From Planctomycetota bacterium (GTDB lineage: Bacteria; Planctomycetota; Phycisphaerae; UBA1845; PWPN01): a DNA stretch of 64,000 nucleotides. The stretch covers positions 42,506 to 106,505 of the forward strand of contig JAKLEZ010000020.1 of the NCBI GenBank assembly GCA_022711465.1, read 5' to 3'. The translations under genes were made by a program, and so were the position numbers. The notes beneath the pieces are model-generated. The model was not told the origin of the DNA and did no database searches. It saw only the letters and a program-made list of their open reading frames with translations. Below are positions 38,227 through 45,998 of this stretch, in pieces (the first letter of the stretch is position 1; each line of letters opens with the position of its first letter).

Positions 38227-39069
38227 TCACTCAAACTGGACCCGCATTCCGCTCGCACATTGGAAACATCGATACGGCAATTCCTGATACAACCTGACCA
38301 TCGGGCCGAAGCCGGTACAGTGGGCGAGGCCGATTCGCTGCACCGCAAGATCACGAAGCCTCTGGGTAGTTCGATCCAAGCGTCGCTCGTTCGCGTTCAG
38401 CAGATGCATGCCGCCGAGAACAGCGTGGATCCGATCTTCTCCAGTCGATGCACAGACGTAGTCCAGCGTGTTCGCGACGCCGGCATGGGCGCAACCCAGT
38501 CATACGACGATGCCGTTACCGGTCTTCACGTAGAGGGCCTGGTCGTCGATGATCGCATCTGGTTCGGTGAGCGACTCGTCGAGGAAGAACGACCCGCCGG
38601 TGTCCTCATAATCGTGGTGCCGCGGGATCTGGCCGGTAAGCCAGACTCCTTCACTCAACTCCACCGGATTGGCGCGAGTCGAGAAGATGTGTCCTACGCG
38701 CGACGCGAGCCATTCAAGGGACTCGACCGGCGAGCGGACAGACCTCGCCCCGCCTTGAGGCTCGCTCACGAAACGATCGCGGAACGCAGCAAGATGTGCG
38801 TAGATGGTGGCCCGACTGAAGGCCGGCAGCGCGGTCAACAAGCCTCCGGTATGATCGTAGTGGCCGTGACTCAACACGACATCGTCAGCTGTGGACAGGT
38901 CAATACCGAGCTTGGCGGCGTTGTGAGCGAGGACCATACCCTGGCCAGTGTCAAAGAGAATCCGCCGGTTATCAGCCTCGACCCAGAGCGCCAAACCGTG
39001 TTCCGCCAGCAGGCCACCTCGGATAACAGTGTTCTCCGCGAGGACCGTGATTACTAATCGCCTGACCAC
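38227..39069 (-). pseudogene. MBL-fold metallohydrolase gene with an internal in-frame TGA
   Basis: One 281-codon frame is interrupted only by TGA at 38500-38502 (codon 190). The N-terminal part has the metal motif HGHYDH (about residues 68-73) and ILFDTGQG. After the TGA the family continues in frame: LGCAHAGVANTLDYV, VLGGMHLLNA, IGLAHCTGFG. This is the MBL group related to methylpterin ribofuranosylaminobenzene-phosphate synthase. By pattern the TGA falls in a hydrophobic strand position, not at a Cys, and no bacterial SECIS-like hairpin follows. A nonsense mutation or sequence error is therefore more likely than selenocysteine. The ATG at 39069 is 54 nt after the thioesterase gene. Confidence 0.75.
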
Positions 39070-39123
39070 GAGAAGTCATCACCTCTGTGAATGGACGATC
39101 GGCTCCTCAGCCTCTTCTTGGTT

Positions 39124-39609
39124 TCAGAGCTGCGGCGAACAGACGGGTCGATTCTCCGCCGAATCGAGGTCCGATTCGCAGGCCAGGTCTCCGCAGGCCG
39201 AATCCCAGAAGGTCGCTTTCGCGGTGGTGCGGATGTCCCCGTTCTGAGCGACCTCGGATTCGAGGTAGTAGAGCGGCGGCTGGGCGTCCACGATCCGCGC
39301 CCGAACGGTGGCCGGCACGCCGACGGTCACCGCACGGTGATAGCGAATGGCGAGCTTCGCGGTTAGTCCGGCAACGTTTCTGGCGAAAAGGCAATGGGTC
39401 ATCGCGGCATCGAGCAACATGGCGGTGACACCGCCATGCATGCGGTCGGGATAGCCCTGGAACGTCGCCCCGCAATCGAACTCGGCGATGACGCTCCCGT
39501 CGGCTTGCCGCTGGAAGCGCAGACCCAGACCGTCCGGCCGGTCGCTGCCGCACACCAGGCACGAGGGATGGCACTTGCGGCTGAGGTCAGTGATCACAGA
39601 TGTTGTCAC
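39124..39609 (-). CDS. PaaI-like hotdog-fold thioesterase
   Basis: 161 aa. An N-terminal CLVCG motif (HPSCLVCGSDRPDGLGL) precedes a single hotdog domain with the PaaI-type motif MHGGVTAMLLDAAM, including its catalytic-region Asp/Gly. Such proteins hydrolyse acyl-CoA thioesters. The start overlaps the upstream NifX-like gene by 23 nt. No better start is visible, since the next Met lies inside the fold. Its place between iron-sulfur-protein genes suggests a cluster-specific role, not shown by sequence. Confidence 0.8.
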   Translation of the reverse strand: MTTSVITDLSRKCHPSCLVCGSDRPDGLGLRFQRQADGSVIAEFDCGATFQGYPDRMHGGVTAMLLDAAMTHCLFARNVAGLTAKLAIRYHRAVTVGVPATVRARIVDAQPPLYYLESEVAQNGDIRTTAKATFWDSACGDLACESDLDSAENRPVCSPQL

Positions 39610-39925
39610 CGGCTTTCAGGTTCCCCGACAGGTAGGCGGCGACGATCTCGTCAGGATCACCGTCGGGAGCGCCGACAATGACCTCGACTCCGTTCTCCAT
39701 GAACAGCTGCTGTGCCCGCTGGCCCATGCCACCGGCAATGACGGCATTCACGCCCTTTTCGTGGAGCCAGCGGGGCAGCACGCCCGGTTCATGGGGTGGT
39801 GGAGTCAGGTACTCCCTTCGCAGCGTTCTCTTGGCCGCGGGGTCCACTTCGTGAATGACGAACTGCGAGCAGTGCCCGAAGTGCAAGCATAGACGGCCAT
39901 TGGCGACCGGCACGGCAATCTTCAT
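39587..39925 (-). CDS. NifX/NifB-C family (dinitrogenase Fe-Mo cofactor-binding fold) protein
   Basis: 112 aa. MKIAVPVANGRLCLHFGHCSQF is the NifX-family opening with the FGHC motif. VNAVIAGGMGQRAQQLFMENGVEV and the length fit single-domain members. In nitrogen fixers these bind Fe-Mo cofactor precursors. In anaerobes without nitrogenase, related proteins (including the Mo-Cu 'orange protein') are encoded with Mrp/MinD ATPases, as here. It follows the Mrp ATPase gene by 19 nt. Confidence 0.9.
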   Translation of the reverse strand: MKIAVPVANGRLCLHFGHCSQFVIHEVDPAAKRTLRREYLTPPPHEPGVLPRWLHEKGVNAVIAGGMGQRAQQLFMENGVEVIVGAPDGDPDEIVAAYLSGNLKAGDNICDH

Positions 39926-39944
39926 GAGTTGCTCCTCTCGACAA

Positions 39945-40811
39945 TCACTGAATAACAGTCAATTCGATTCGTCCGGCTCGAGTACGATCGAGCACGGCTT
40001 GTATGATGGGCTGGAAGGTCGAGCTACCGGCGCCGGCGGTATCAGCGAGAGAATAGCCGGTATCGCCGCGAGAAACGACGGCCGGGTCGAGGGGCACTCG
40101 GCCCAGGTACGGTACACTCATCTCCAGCGCCAATGTCTCGCCCCCGCCGGTCTTGAAAACGTCAATGTGATGACCACATGACGGACAAACCAAGCCGCTC
40201 ATGTTCTCGACGATGCCCAGGACGGGCAGGCCGACGGCTCGGCAGAAACTCACCGATCGGCGCACGTCGCTGACGGCCAGATCCTGTGGTGTCGTGACCA
40301 GTACGGCGACGGCCGGCTTGCCCACGAGTTGGGCAACGGCCAGCGGCTCGTCTCCCGTCCCGGGAGGCGAGTCCACGACCAGATAGTCCAGCCGTCCCCA
40401 GGCCGTGTCCCGCAGGAACTGCTGAATGACGCCGTACTTCATTGGACCACGCCAGATCACCGCGTCCTTAACGCTGTTCAGAAGAAAACCGATGGACATC
40501 ACCCTGAGGCCTTCCATCACCTTGAGCGGCTGCAACTCGCTCTCGACGATGTGAACTCCCTGGTCCACGAGCCTCAGAAGCTGCGGGACGCTCGGGCCGT
40601 GAATGTCGACGTCGAGGAGGCCGACGGAGAAACCCGCCCGCGCCAGTCCGAGGGCCAAGTTCACCGCCACGGTGCTCTTGCCGACTCCGCCCTTGCCGGA
40701 CATGACCACGATCTTCTGGCGGATCTGATTCATCCGTTCAGTGAGCATCGCTTCTTCGAGCTGTCGACGGTTCTCGTCGGCTTCGGTCGTATGAGAACAG
40801 GTCTGGCTCAT
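39945..40811 (-). CDS. Mrp/NBP35-family iron-sulfur cluster carrier ATPase
   Basis: 288 aa. The deviant Walker A is KGGVGKST (about residues 40-47), followed by GLLDVDIHGPSVPQLL and DYLVVDSPPGTGDEPL. The C-terminal CPSCGH (CxxC) is the site where Mrp dimers hold a bridging [4Fe-4S] cluster. An acidic N-terminal extension of about 30 residues precedes the domain. It probably carries or inserts Fe-S clusters for the neighbouring NifX-like, FTR-like or MinD-ferredoxin proteins. Confidence 0.93.
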   Translation of the reverse strand: MSQTCSHTTEADENRRQLEEAMLTERMNQIRQKIVVMSGKGGVGKSTVAVNLALGLARAGFSVGLLDVDIHGPSVPQLLRLVDQGVHIVESELQPLKVMEGLRVMSIGFLLNSVKDAVIWRGPMKYGVIQQFLRDTAWGRLDYLVVDSPPGTGDEPLAVAQLVGKPAVAVLVTTPQDLAVSDVRRSVSFCRAVGLPVLGIVENMSGLVCPSCGHHIDVFKTGGGETLALEMSVPYLGRVPLDPAVVSRGDTGYSLADTAGAGSSTFQPIIQAVLDRTRAGRIELTVIQ

Positions 40812-40885
40812 TCAGGTGGATCCGTCATTCTGTCGTCTCATCCCCGGAACAACCGGACCGGGGACCCGGTATCGCTGAATCCCGC

Positions 40886-41248
40886 CTACGCTTGGTGCCC
40901 GCTCACGTCCGGCGACAAGGCCTGCTTCAAGGAGCCGGACTTGAACCGGGCCACAGCCTCACTCACGGTGCCGGAGGGGGTGGTGTAGACAGCCACGCCG
41001 CCGGCCATGAGCGTCGAGAACGCCTTCGGTCCGACATGGCCGCTGATCACCACCTTGCCCCCAAGGTCGACGACCCGCTTGCCGGTCTGAATTCCCGCTC
41101 CCTGGGGACTGTTAAGATTGATGGCATTGCTCACTGCGGTGTGTTCGCCCGTCTCGGTGTCCACCACCAGAAGGTAGTGGGCGCGGCCGAAGTGGGGGTC
41201 GACGGGTGCGTCCATCTCCGGATGCTGGGCCGTCACGACGATGCGCAT
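40886..41248 (-). CDS. NifX-family protein, first gene of the minus-strand ORP-type operon
   Basis: 120 aa. MRIVVTAQHPEMDAPVDPHFGRAHYLLVVD matches the NifX fold opening, with HFGRA in place of the usual HFGHC. The later KVVISGHVGPKAFSTLMAGGVAVY is also typical. It lacks the Cys found in 39587-39925. It starts 40 nt downstream of a strong sigma54-like promoter and is followed after 74 nt by the Mrp gene. Confidence 0.9.
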   Translation of the reverse strand: MRIVVTAQHPEMDAPVDPHFGRAHYLLVVDTETGEHTAVSNAINLNSPQGAGIQTGKRVVDLGGKVVISGHVGPKAFSTLMAGGVAVYTTPSGTVSEAVARFKSGSLKQALSPDVSGHQA

Positions 41249-41287
41249 TGGATTCCTTTCGTTCTCAAGGCAACGATCGCTCTCCGT

Positions 41288-41302
41288 GCATGCGACGTTC
41301 CA
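41288..41302 (-). promoter_or_regulatory. Sigma54-type promoter for the minus-strand ORP operon
   Basis: The minus strand reads TGGAACGTCGCATGC, matching TGGCACG-N4-TTGC at 9 of 11 defined positions, with GG at -24 and GC at -12 correctly spaced. Transcription would start near 41276, about 28 nt before the NifX-family ATG at 41248. A palindromic site at 41413-41427 lies about 140 bp upstream, a normal enhancer distance. Confidence 0.6.
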
Positions 41303-41412
41303 TCGGGGGCCGCCCGCGTCCAGGTAATGCGTAAATCCTTTTTTTGAAGATGTTTATGATGCCATTTGGGTTTCGTGCGGCCGCACCGACGGCGCGAACA
41401 AGGCGGGATTGT

Positions 41413-41427
41413 ATTGCAGAGTGCAAT
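41413..41427. promoter_or_regulatory. Palindromic candidate enhancer (UAS) for the sigma54 activator
   Basis: ATTGCA-GAG-TGCAAT, two perfect 6-bp arms, sits immediately after the stop of the sigma54 activator gene and about 140 bp upstream of the predicted start of the minus operon. The extended form TATTGCAGAGTGCA recurs, in reverse orientation, at 42843-42858 on the other side of the regulator gene. Confidence 0.55.
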
Positions 41428-41428
41428 T

Positions 41429-42793
41429 CTACCGGCGATGGTTCCGGCCGTCGGTCGGCGGCAAGTCGATCTTCAGGGTCTTGAGCTTGCGGAACAGGGT
41501 GCTGGGGTCGATGCCCAGGTCGCGGGCGGCCTTTCGGCGGTTGCCCTGATGTCGCCGCAGGGCCTCGGCGATCAGCAGTCGTTCCATCACCGCCAAGGAG
41601 GTGGGGCTGCCGACCTCGCCGGCTGGGTGACCGGGAGCCGCACGCAGCTCGGGCGGCAGGTGGTGGAGTTCGATCACCCCGCCGCGGCAGAGCACAAATG
41701 CCTGCTCGATGATGTTCTCGAGTTCACGGACGTTGCCCGGATACTCGTGTTCCATCAGCCGGGCGAGGACTTCGTTCGACACGCCGACGATGTCTTTGCC
41801 CTGCAATCGGTTGAACTTGGATACCAGACGATCAATGAGCAGGGGGATATCCTCGCGACGCTGGCGCAGGCTGGGCAGTTTGAGGTGGACCACGCGGATT
41901 CGGTAATACAGGTCCTCCCGGAATCTGCCCGCGCGGACCAGCTTGAGGAGATCCTTGTTGGTGGCAGCCAGGACGCGGACATTGACTTCGACTGACTCGA
42001 GTGAACCCAGGGGTTCGATAGACCTCTCCTGGAGGACGCGGAGCAGGCGGACCTGCATCGCCTGAGAGATGTCGCCGATCTCGTCGAGAAAGATGGTTCC
42101 ACCGTCGGCCAGCGCGAACCGGCCGGGCTTGTCCTTGCGGGCATCCGTGAAAGCGCCTGCTTTGTGGCCGAAAAGCTCGGATTCCAGCAGCGTGTCCGGC
42201 AAGGCCGCACAGTTGATGGCCACAAACCGCTTCTTCCTGCGGCGTGACAGATTGTGAATCGCGCGGGCGAACAACTCCTTGCCCGTCCCGCTGGCTCCCT
42301 CGATCAGGACGGTGCTGTCCGTCTCGGCGATCTGGGGAAGCACCTGAAACAGGCTGGTCATGGCCGGACTTCGGCCGACAATATCCTCGAACGTGTAACG
42401 CGCCTCGAGTTCCTTTCTCAGCTGCTCGATCTGGCTGAGATCCTGGAACGTTTCCACGCCTCCGATGACCGTCCCGCCGGCGTCCTTGAGCAGGGCGGTG
42501 GAAATCCGAATCGGGATCCGTTGCCCGGTGTCGCTCACGATGTGGGCGGTGGCGTTCACGATCGGTTTGCCGGTAGTCAGGGTGCGCCGCAAGACGCAGG
42601 CGCTCTCACAAATGCTGGCCCGGAACACCTCGCAGCATGGTCGGCCCAGGGCGTCCTGCCGGTCGATGCCGGTGATCCGCTCGGCCGCCTGATTGAAGGC
42701 CGTGATCCGCCATTCGAGGTCAACAGTGAAGACGCCCTCATTGATCGAGTCGAGAATGACACTCTGCGATTCGGGCAACTTGGCCGCGCTCAC
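41429..42793 (-). CDS. PAS-containing sigma54-dependent transcriptional activator of the ORP-type cluster
   Basis: 454 aa. An N-terminal PAS domain (about 10-120: ILDSINEGVFTVDLEWRITA) contains Cys residues (GRPCCEVFRASICESACVL) that could bind a redox cofactor. The AAA+ domain (about 140-370) has Walker A GASGTGKE and Walker B TIFLDEIGD. The sigma54 loop reads GAFTDA where GAFTGA is the rule. A C-terminal Fis-type HTH (RKAARDLGIDPSTLFRKL) is present. There is no receiver domain. It sits between two divergent operons, like the activator of the Desulfovibrio ORP operons. A redox signal through the PAS domain is an inference. Confidence 0.9.
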   Translation of the reverse strand: MSAAKLPESQSVILDSINEGVFTVDLEWRITAFNQAAERITGIDRQDALGRPCCEVFRASICESACVLRRTLTTGKPIVNATAHIVSDTGQRIPIRISTALLKDAGGTVIGGVETFQDLSQIEQLRKELEARYTFEDIVGRSPAMTSLFQVLPQIAETDSTVLIEGASGTGKELFARAIHNLSRRRKKRFVAINCAALPDTLLESELFGHKAGAFTDARKDKPGRFALADGGTIFLDEIGDISQAMQVRLLRVLQERSIEPLGSLESVEVNVRVLAATNKDLLKLVRAGRFREDLYYRIRVVHLKLPSLRQRREDIPLLIDRLVSKFNRLQGKDIVGVSNEVLARLMEHEYPGNVRELENIIEQAFVLCRGGVIELHHLPPELRAAPGHPAGEVGSPTSLAVMERLLIAEALRRHQGNRRKAARDLGIDPSTLFRKLKTLKIDLPPTDGRNHRR

Positions 42794-42842
42794 CAGGTAA
42801 GCCTCCAGGGCAAGACTCTGCCGTCAGGATGATAGTGCCAGA

Positions 42843-42858
42843 TATGCAAACTGCAATA
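42843..42858. promoter_or_regulatory. Second candidate UAS, upstream of the plus-strand operon
   Basis: The plus strand reads TATGCAAACTGCAATA. Its reverse complement TATTGCAGTTTGCATA shares TATTGCAG-N2-TGCA with the site at 41413-41427. It lies 50 nt upstream of the sigma54 activator ATG and about 150 bp upstream of the start predicted for the promoter at 42979. Confidence 0.5.
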
Positions 42859-42865
42859 CCTGAAA

Positions 42866-42880
42866 TGGGGCAGTCATTGC
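42866..42880 (+). promoter_or_regulatory. Sigma54-type promoter candidate 1 for the plus-strand operon
   Basis: TGGGGCAGTCATTGC has GG at -24, TTGC at -12 and the right spacing (8 of 11 defined positions). Transcription would start near 42892, leaving a leader of about 118 nt to the ATG at 43010. The UAS at 42843 would then be unusually close, about 40 bp upstream of the start, so this or candidate 2 may be the true promoter. Confidence 0.4.
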
Positions 42881-42978
42881 ATTCTGCTACATAATCCCGG
42901 CTTGACCGCAGGAACCCATAAGGCCATAACCATTTAAAATATAAGTTTTTATATCGATAGCGCGATTCGATGGTCTCT

Positions 42979-42993
42979 TGGCACACCGCGTGT
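42979..42993 (+). promoter_or_regulatory. Sigma54-type promoter candidate 2 for the plus-strand operon
   Basis: The sequence TTGGCACACCGCGTGT has a perfect -24 element (TTGGCAC), but the -12 element is GTGT instead of TTGC. The start would fall near 43004, only a few bases before the ATG codons at 43010 and 43016, giving a very short leader. The distance to the UAS at 42843 (about 150 bp) mirrors that on the minus operon. Confidence 0.35.
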
Positions 42994-43009
42994 GTTCTCT
43001 CAACCGACG

Positions 43010-43465
43010 ATGAGAATGGTCATCCCCCAATGGCAGGATCGCGTGTCCCCCGTTTTCGACGTGGCGGCCAATCTGCTGCTGATCGATGTGGAGGAGAGTC
43101 GCGAGATCGGGCGGCAGGAGGTCGCTCTGCCGGCGACCAACGATCCCGCCAGGCGAGCCCACCAGGTTGCCCAACTCCAGGCGAGCATTCTCATCTGCGG
43201 GGCGATCTCCTGGCCCCTTGAGACGGCCTTGAACGCGGCTGGGGTGCAGGTGATCTCTCAGATCTGCGGACAGGTGAATGACGTGATTCAGAGCTTCCTG
43301 ATCGGCGACCTGGCGAACGATGCGTTTCGCATGCCCGGCTGTTGCCGGCGACGGAGGTTTCGAGGGGGGCGCGGTGGCGGTTGTTCGCGGGAGAACGAAC
43401 CGCAGCGTGCGGGAGAGCGAGGAACACGGCAGCGGCGGATGCACAGGCATCGCCGGGAGCTCTGA
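43010..43465 (+). CDS. NifX-family protein with Cys/Arg-rich tail, first gene of the plus-strand operon
   Basis: 151 aa from ATG 43010; ATG 43016 is also possible, and an in-frame GTG at 42992 falls in the promoter region. The NifX-like fold runs to about residue 105 (MRMVIPQWQDRVSPVFDVAANLLLIDVE, then ILICGAISWPLETALNAAGVQV). The tail MPGCCRRRRFRGGRGGGCSREN is strongly basic with three Cys. Related NifX-fold proteins bearing such a tail occur next to DUF5320 genes, as here. It may bind a metal cofactor. Confidence 0.85.
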   Translation: MRMVIPQWQDRVSPVFDVAANLLLIDVEESREIGRQEVALPATNDPARRAHQVAQLQASILICGAISWPLETALNAAGVQVISQICGQVNDVIQSFLIGDLANDAFRMPGCCRRRRFRGGRGGGCSRENEPQRAGERGTRQRRMHRHRREL

Positions 43466-43556
43466 CACTGAGGAAATGGCGTGGATCGGAGCGGTCACGG
43501 GGTGACCGCATCGAGACCCGGATGAACAACGAGAAACCCTGAATGGAGATTCAGAC

Positions 43557-43922
43557 ATGCCAGCAGGCGATGGAACCGGACCGATGGGAATGGGGCCGAT
43601 GACCGGCCGAGGTGCGGGCTACTGCACGGGGTACACCATGCCCGGATTCATGAATCCGATGCCCGGGCGCGGCCGGGGCATGGGAGGTTTCGGCCGGGGA
43701 CGAGGTGGCGGTCGCCATGGGTGGCGGCACCAGTACTACGCGACCGGCCAGCCGTTCTGGGCCCGCGAAGAAGTCCCCGGCGTCGTACCTCTGGGCCCCG
43801 CACCGGCACCGGCCGACGAGGTGCAGATGCTGAAGAACCAGGCTGGCCATCTCGAGCAGACCCTGGAGCAGCTTCGGCAGCGCATCTCGGCGCTGGAGTC
43901 AGAGCAGGCGAAGAAGGACTGA
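43557..43922 (+). CDS. DUF5320-family small Gly/Met-rich protein
   Basis: 121 aa. The opening MPAGDGTGPMGMGPMTGRGAG followed by YCTGY is the DUF5320 signature. A Gly/Arg/Phe-rich middle is followed by a C-terminal coiled coil (MLKNQAGHLEQTLEQLRQRISALESEQ). These proteins are found almost only in anaerobes, beside NifX and MinD/Mrp genes, and their function is unknown. The Met/Gly/Cys-rich head could bind metal. It lies 91 nt after the NifX-like gene. Confidence 0.9.
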   Translation: MPAGDGTGPMGMGPMTGRGAGYCTGYTMPGFMNPMPGRGRGMGGFGRGRGGGRHGWRHQYYATGQPFWAREEVPGVVPLGPAPAPADEVQMLKNQAGHLEQTLEQLRQRISALESEQAKKD

Positions 43923-44080
43923 GATCGGGCGAAGCAGACGGGGCGTCGCGCTCGGGCAGGGGAGCCGGGGTGAACGTGGCTCCTCCCATCCGATTCGGCG
44001 GGAAGGCCTGCGGTCTGAGGGCACACCGACCCGCTTGGCCGGGGCTTCCTCGCTGGCGCTTCGCCGCCTGTGGAGAGCGC

Positions 44081-44983
44081 GTGCGAACCTACCTCGACTG
44101 TGTACCGTGTTTCATCGGCCAGGCGCTAGACTCCGCCCGCCGCCGCACCGACTCTCCGACCATCCAAGAGCAGCTGCTTCGCGAGGCCCTGACTCTGGCC
44201 TCCAAGCTGTCCTTCGCAAAGCCGCCGCCGATCATGGGACGCCTCCTCCACCGACGACTCCGTGAACTGACCGGGCAGCCGGATCCGTACAGAACTGCCA
44301 AGCACAAGGCCAATCAGTTTGCTTTGCGGCTCTATCCGGAATTAAAGGAGCTGGTGATCCAGTCCGAGGATCCGCTAGGCGCGGCCGCCAAGTTCGCCAT
44401 TGCCGGAAACGTGATTGATCTCGGGGTGAAGACGGGCTTGACCCAGAACGATGTTCGTTCCTCAATCCAAGAAGCGATCGAAGGGCATCTGGAGCCCGAG
44501 GCCCTCGAAGACTTCCGCCAGGCGGTGAAGTCCGCAGGCGACATCCTCTATCTGGCCGACAACGCGGGCGAGATTGTCTTCGACTGCCTGCTCATCGAAC
44601 AGATGCCGCCCGGCAGCGTCACCGTCGCGGTCAAGGCGGGCCCGATCATCAACGATGCAACACGGGAGGACGCCGAAGCCGCCGGTCTGACAGACCTCGT
44701 CGAGGTAATCGACAGCGGCGACGATGCCCCGGGTACGGTTCTGGATCTGTGCAGCCCCTCGTTTCGCCGACGATTCGATGCCGCACATCTGGTCATCGCC
44801 AAGGGGCAAGGCAACTACGAAACGCTCAACGAATGCCGACATCGCAATCTGTTCTTCCTGCTCAAGGCGAAATGCGGCGTCATCGCGAGGGATCTCGGAT
44901 GTCGCGTGGGCGAGATGGTTGTGCGGAGACACGAGACCTTCGCGCCGCACCACACGCGGAATCTCGGCGAAAGTCTCACTTGA
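44081..44983 (+). CDS. DUF89/ARMT1-like protein
   Basis: 300 aa with a GTG start at 44081 preceded by GGAG. The frame stays open upstream to 43721, but those codons look non-coding. The opening VRTYLDCVPCFIGQALDSAR and the motifs ILYLADNAGEIVFDCLLIEQ, VKAGPIINDATREDA and VIAKGQGNYETL are typical of DUF89. These are metal-dependent phosphatases or carboxyl-methyltransferase-like proteins, with the N-terminal CxxC common in prokaryotic members. The role in an ORP-type cluster is unknown; damage control of phosphorylated metabolites is one possibility. Confidence 0.88.
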   Translation: MRTYLDCVPCFIGQALDSARRRTDSPTIQEQLLREALTLASKLSFAKPPPIMGRLLHRRLRELTGQPDPYRTAKHKANQFALRLYPELKELVIQSEDPLGAAAKFAIAGNVIDLGVKTGLTQNDVRSSIQEAIEGHLEPEALEDFRQAVKSAGDILYLADNAGEIVFDCLLIEQMPPGSVTVAVKAGPIINDATREDAEAAGLTDLVEVIDSGDDAPGTVLDLCSPSFRRRFDAAHLVIAKGQGNYETLNECRHRNLFFLLKAKCGVIARDLGCRVGEMVVRRHETFAPHHTRNLGESLT

Positions 44984-45110
44984 GAAGCGGAGGAAATACT
45001 CTCGTGAGGACGTCGATGGCGGCCATGTTCGCATCGCTGGATGCCCGAGAGGTCGAGATGCTCGGCCATCGTGGACGGCTCATCATCATGGATCGGAGGA
45101 GACGAGCACC

Positions 45111-45998
45111 ATGAGAATCCTTGTGGCCAGCGGCAAAGGCGGTACCGGCAAGACGACCGTGGCGACGAACCTGGCTCATGTGGCGTCGCTTGATGGCCAC
45201 ACCGTCGCCTACGTCGACTGCGACGTCGAGGCTCCGAACGGGCACCTGTTTCTCAAGCCGGATTGGACGGTTCGCCGGCCGGTGACACGTCCTGTGCCGC
45301 AGGTGGACGAAGCCAAGTGTACACACTGTGGACGGTGCCACGAGGCCTGTCAGTTCAGCGCGATCGTCCCCTTGGGTGTGACCGTCCTAATCTATGCGGA
45401 GTTGTGCCACGGCTGCGGAGGGTGTGTTCTGGCCTGCCCCAGCGGGGCCATCTCGGAATTGCCCCGGACCATCGGCGTCCTGGAGATGGGCTGGTCGGCC
45501 GATGTCCAAGTCACTCAGGGGTTGCTCAATGTCGGCGAGGCGATGAGCACTCCTCTCATCCGCCAGGTCAAGAGGGCGTCACCGCGGGCCGACCTGACCG
45601 TGATCGACGCACCACCCGGGACGAGCTGCCCGGTCATCGAGGCCACTCGAGGTTCGGACTACGTTCTGCTGGTCACCGAGCCGACGCCCTTCGGGCTGAA
45701 TGATCTGACACTGGCGGTTGAGATGGTACGGGTTCTCGATCTCCCGCTTGGGGTCGTGGTGAATCGTGCCGCCGCCGGAGTCTCGCTCATTCGCGATTAC
45801 TGCCGAGACGAGAGCATCCCGGTCCTGGCCGAGATTCCGGATGACCGCGCTATCGCTGAGGCATACTCCCGCGGCCAATTGGCTTCGTCGGTCTCGGCGC
45901 AGTACCGAGCCATGTTCGCGGATCTGGCCCGATGTCTCGCCAAGGTCGTGGAACAAACGGCCTCCGGCTCGCCGGTAGCCCAAGGGAGCCATCCATGA
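45111..45998 (+). CDS. MinD/Mrp-type P-loop ATPase with ferredoxin insert (first copy)
   Basis: 295 aa from ATG 45111 with a strong GGAGGA ribosome binding site. The deviant Walker A is SGKGGTGKTT (about residues 7-16). An inserted two-cluster ferredoxin-like segment carries CTHCGRCHEAC and CHGCGGCVLACPSGAI. The ATPase fold then resumes with DLTVIDAPPGTSCPV and a C-terminal MinD-like half. Pairs of such proteins form part of the Desulfovibrio ORP complex. It overlaps the second copy by 4 nt (ATGA). Confidence 0.93.
   Translation: MRILVASGKGGTGKTTVATNLAHVASLDGHTVAYVDCDVEAPNGHLFLKPDWTVRRPVTRPVPQVDEAKCTHCGRCHEACQFSAIVPLGVTVLIYAELCHGCGGCVLACPSGAISELPRTIGVLEMGWSADVQVTQGLLNVGEAMSTPLIRQVKRASPRADLTVIDAPPGTSCPVIEATRGSDYVLLVTEPTPFGLNDLTLAVEMVRVLDLPLGVVVNRAAAGVSLIRDYCRDESIPVLAEIPDDRAIAEAYSRGQLASSVSAQYRAMFADLARCLAKVVEQTASGSPVAQGSHP

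Noticed and set aside
38500..38502. Selenocysteine codon in the MBL-fold gene
   Set aside because: The family pattern places a hydrophobic residue, not Cys, at this position. The sequence after the TGA forms only a 4-bp hairpin (TGGG/CCCA), not a bacterial SECIS.
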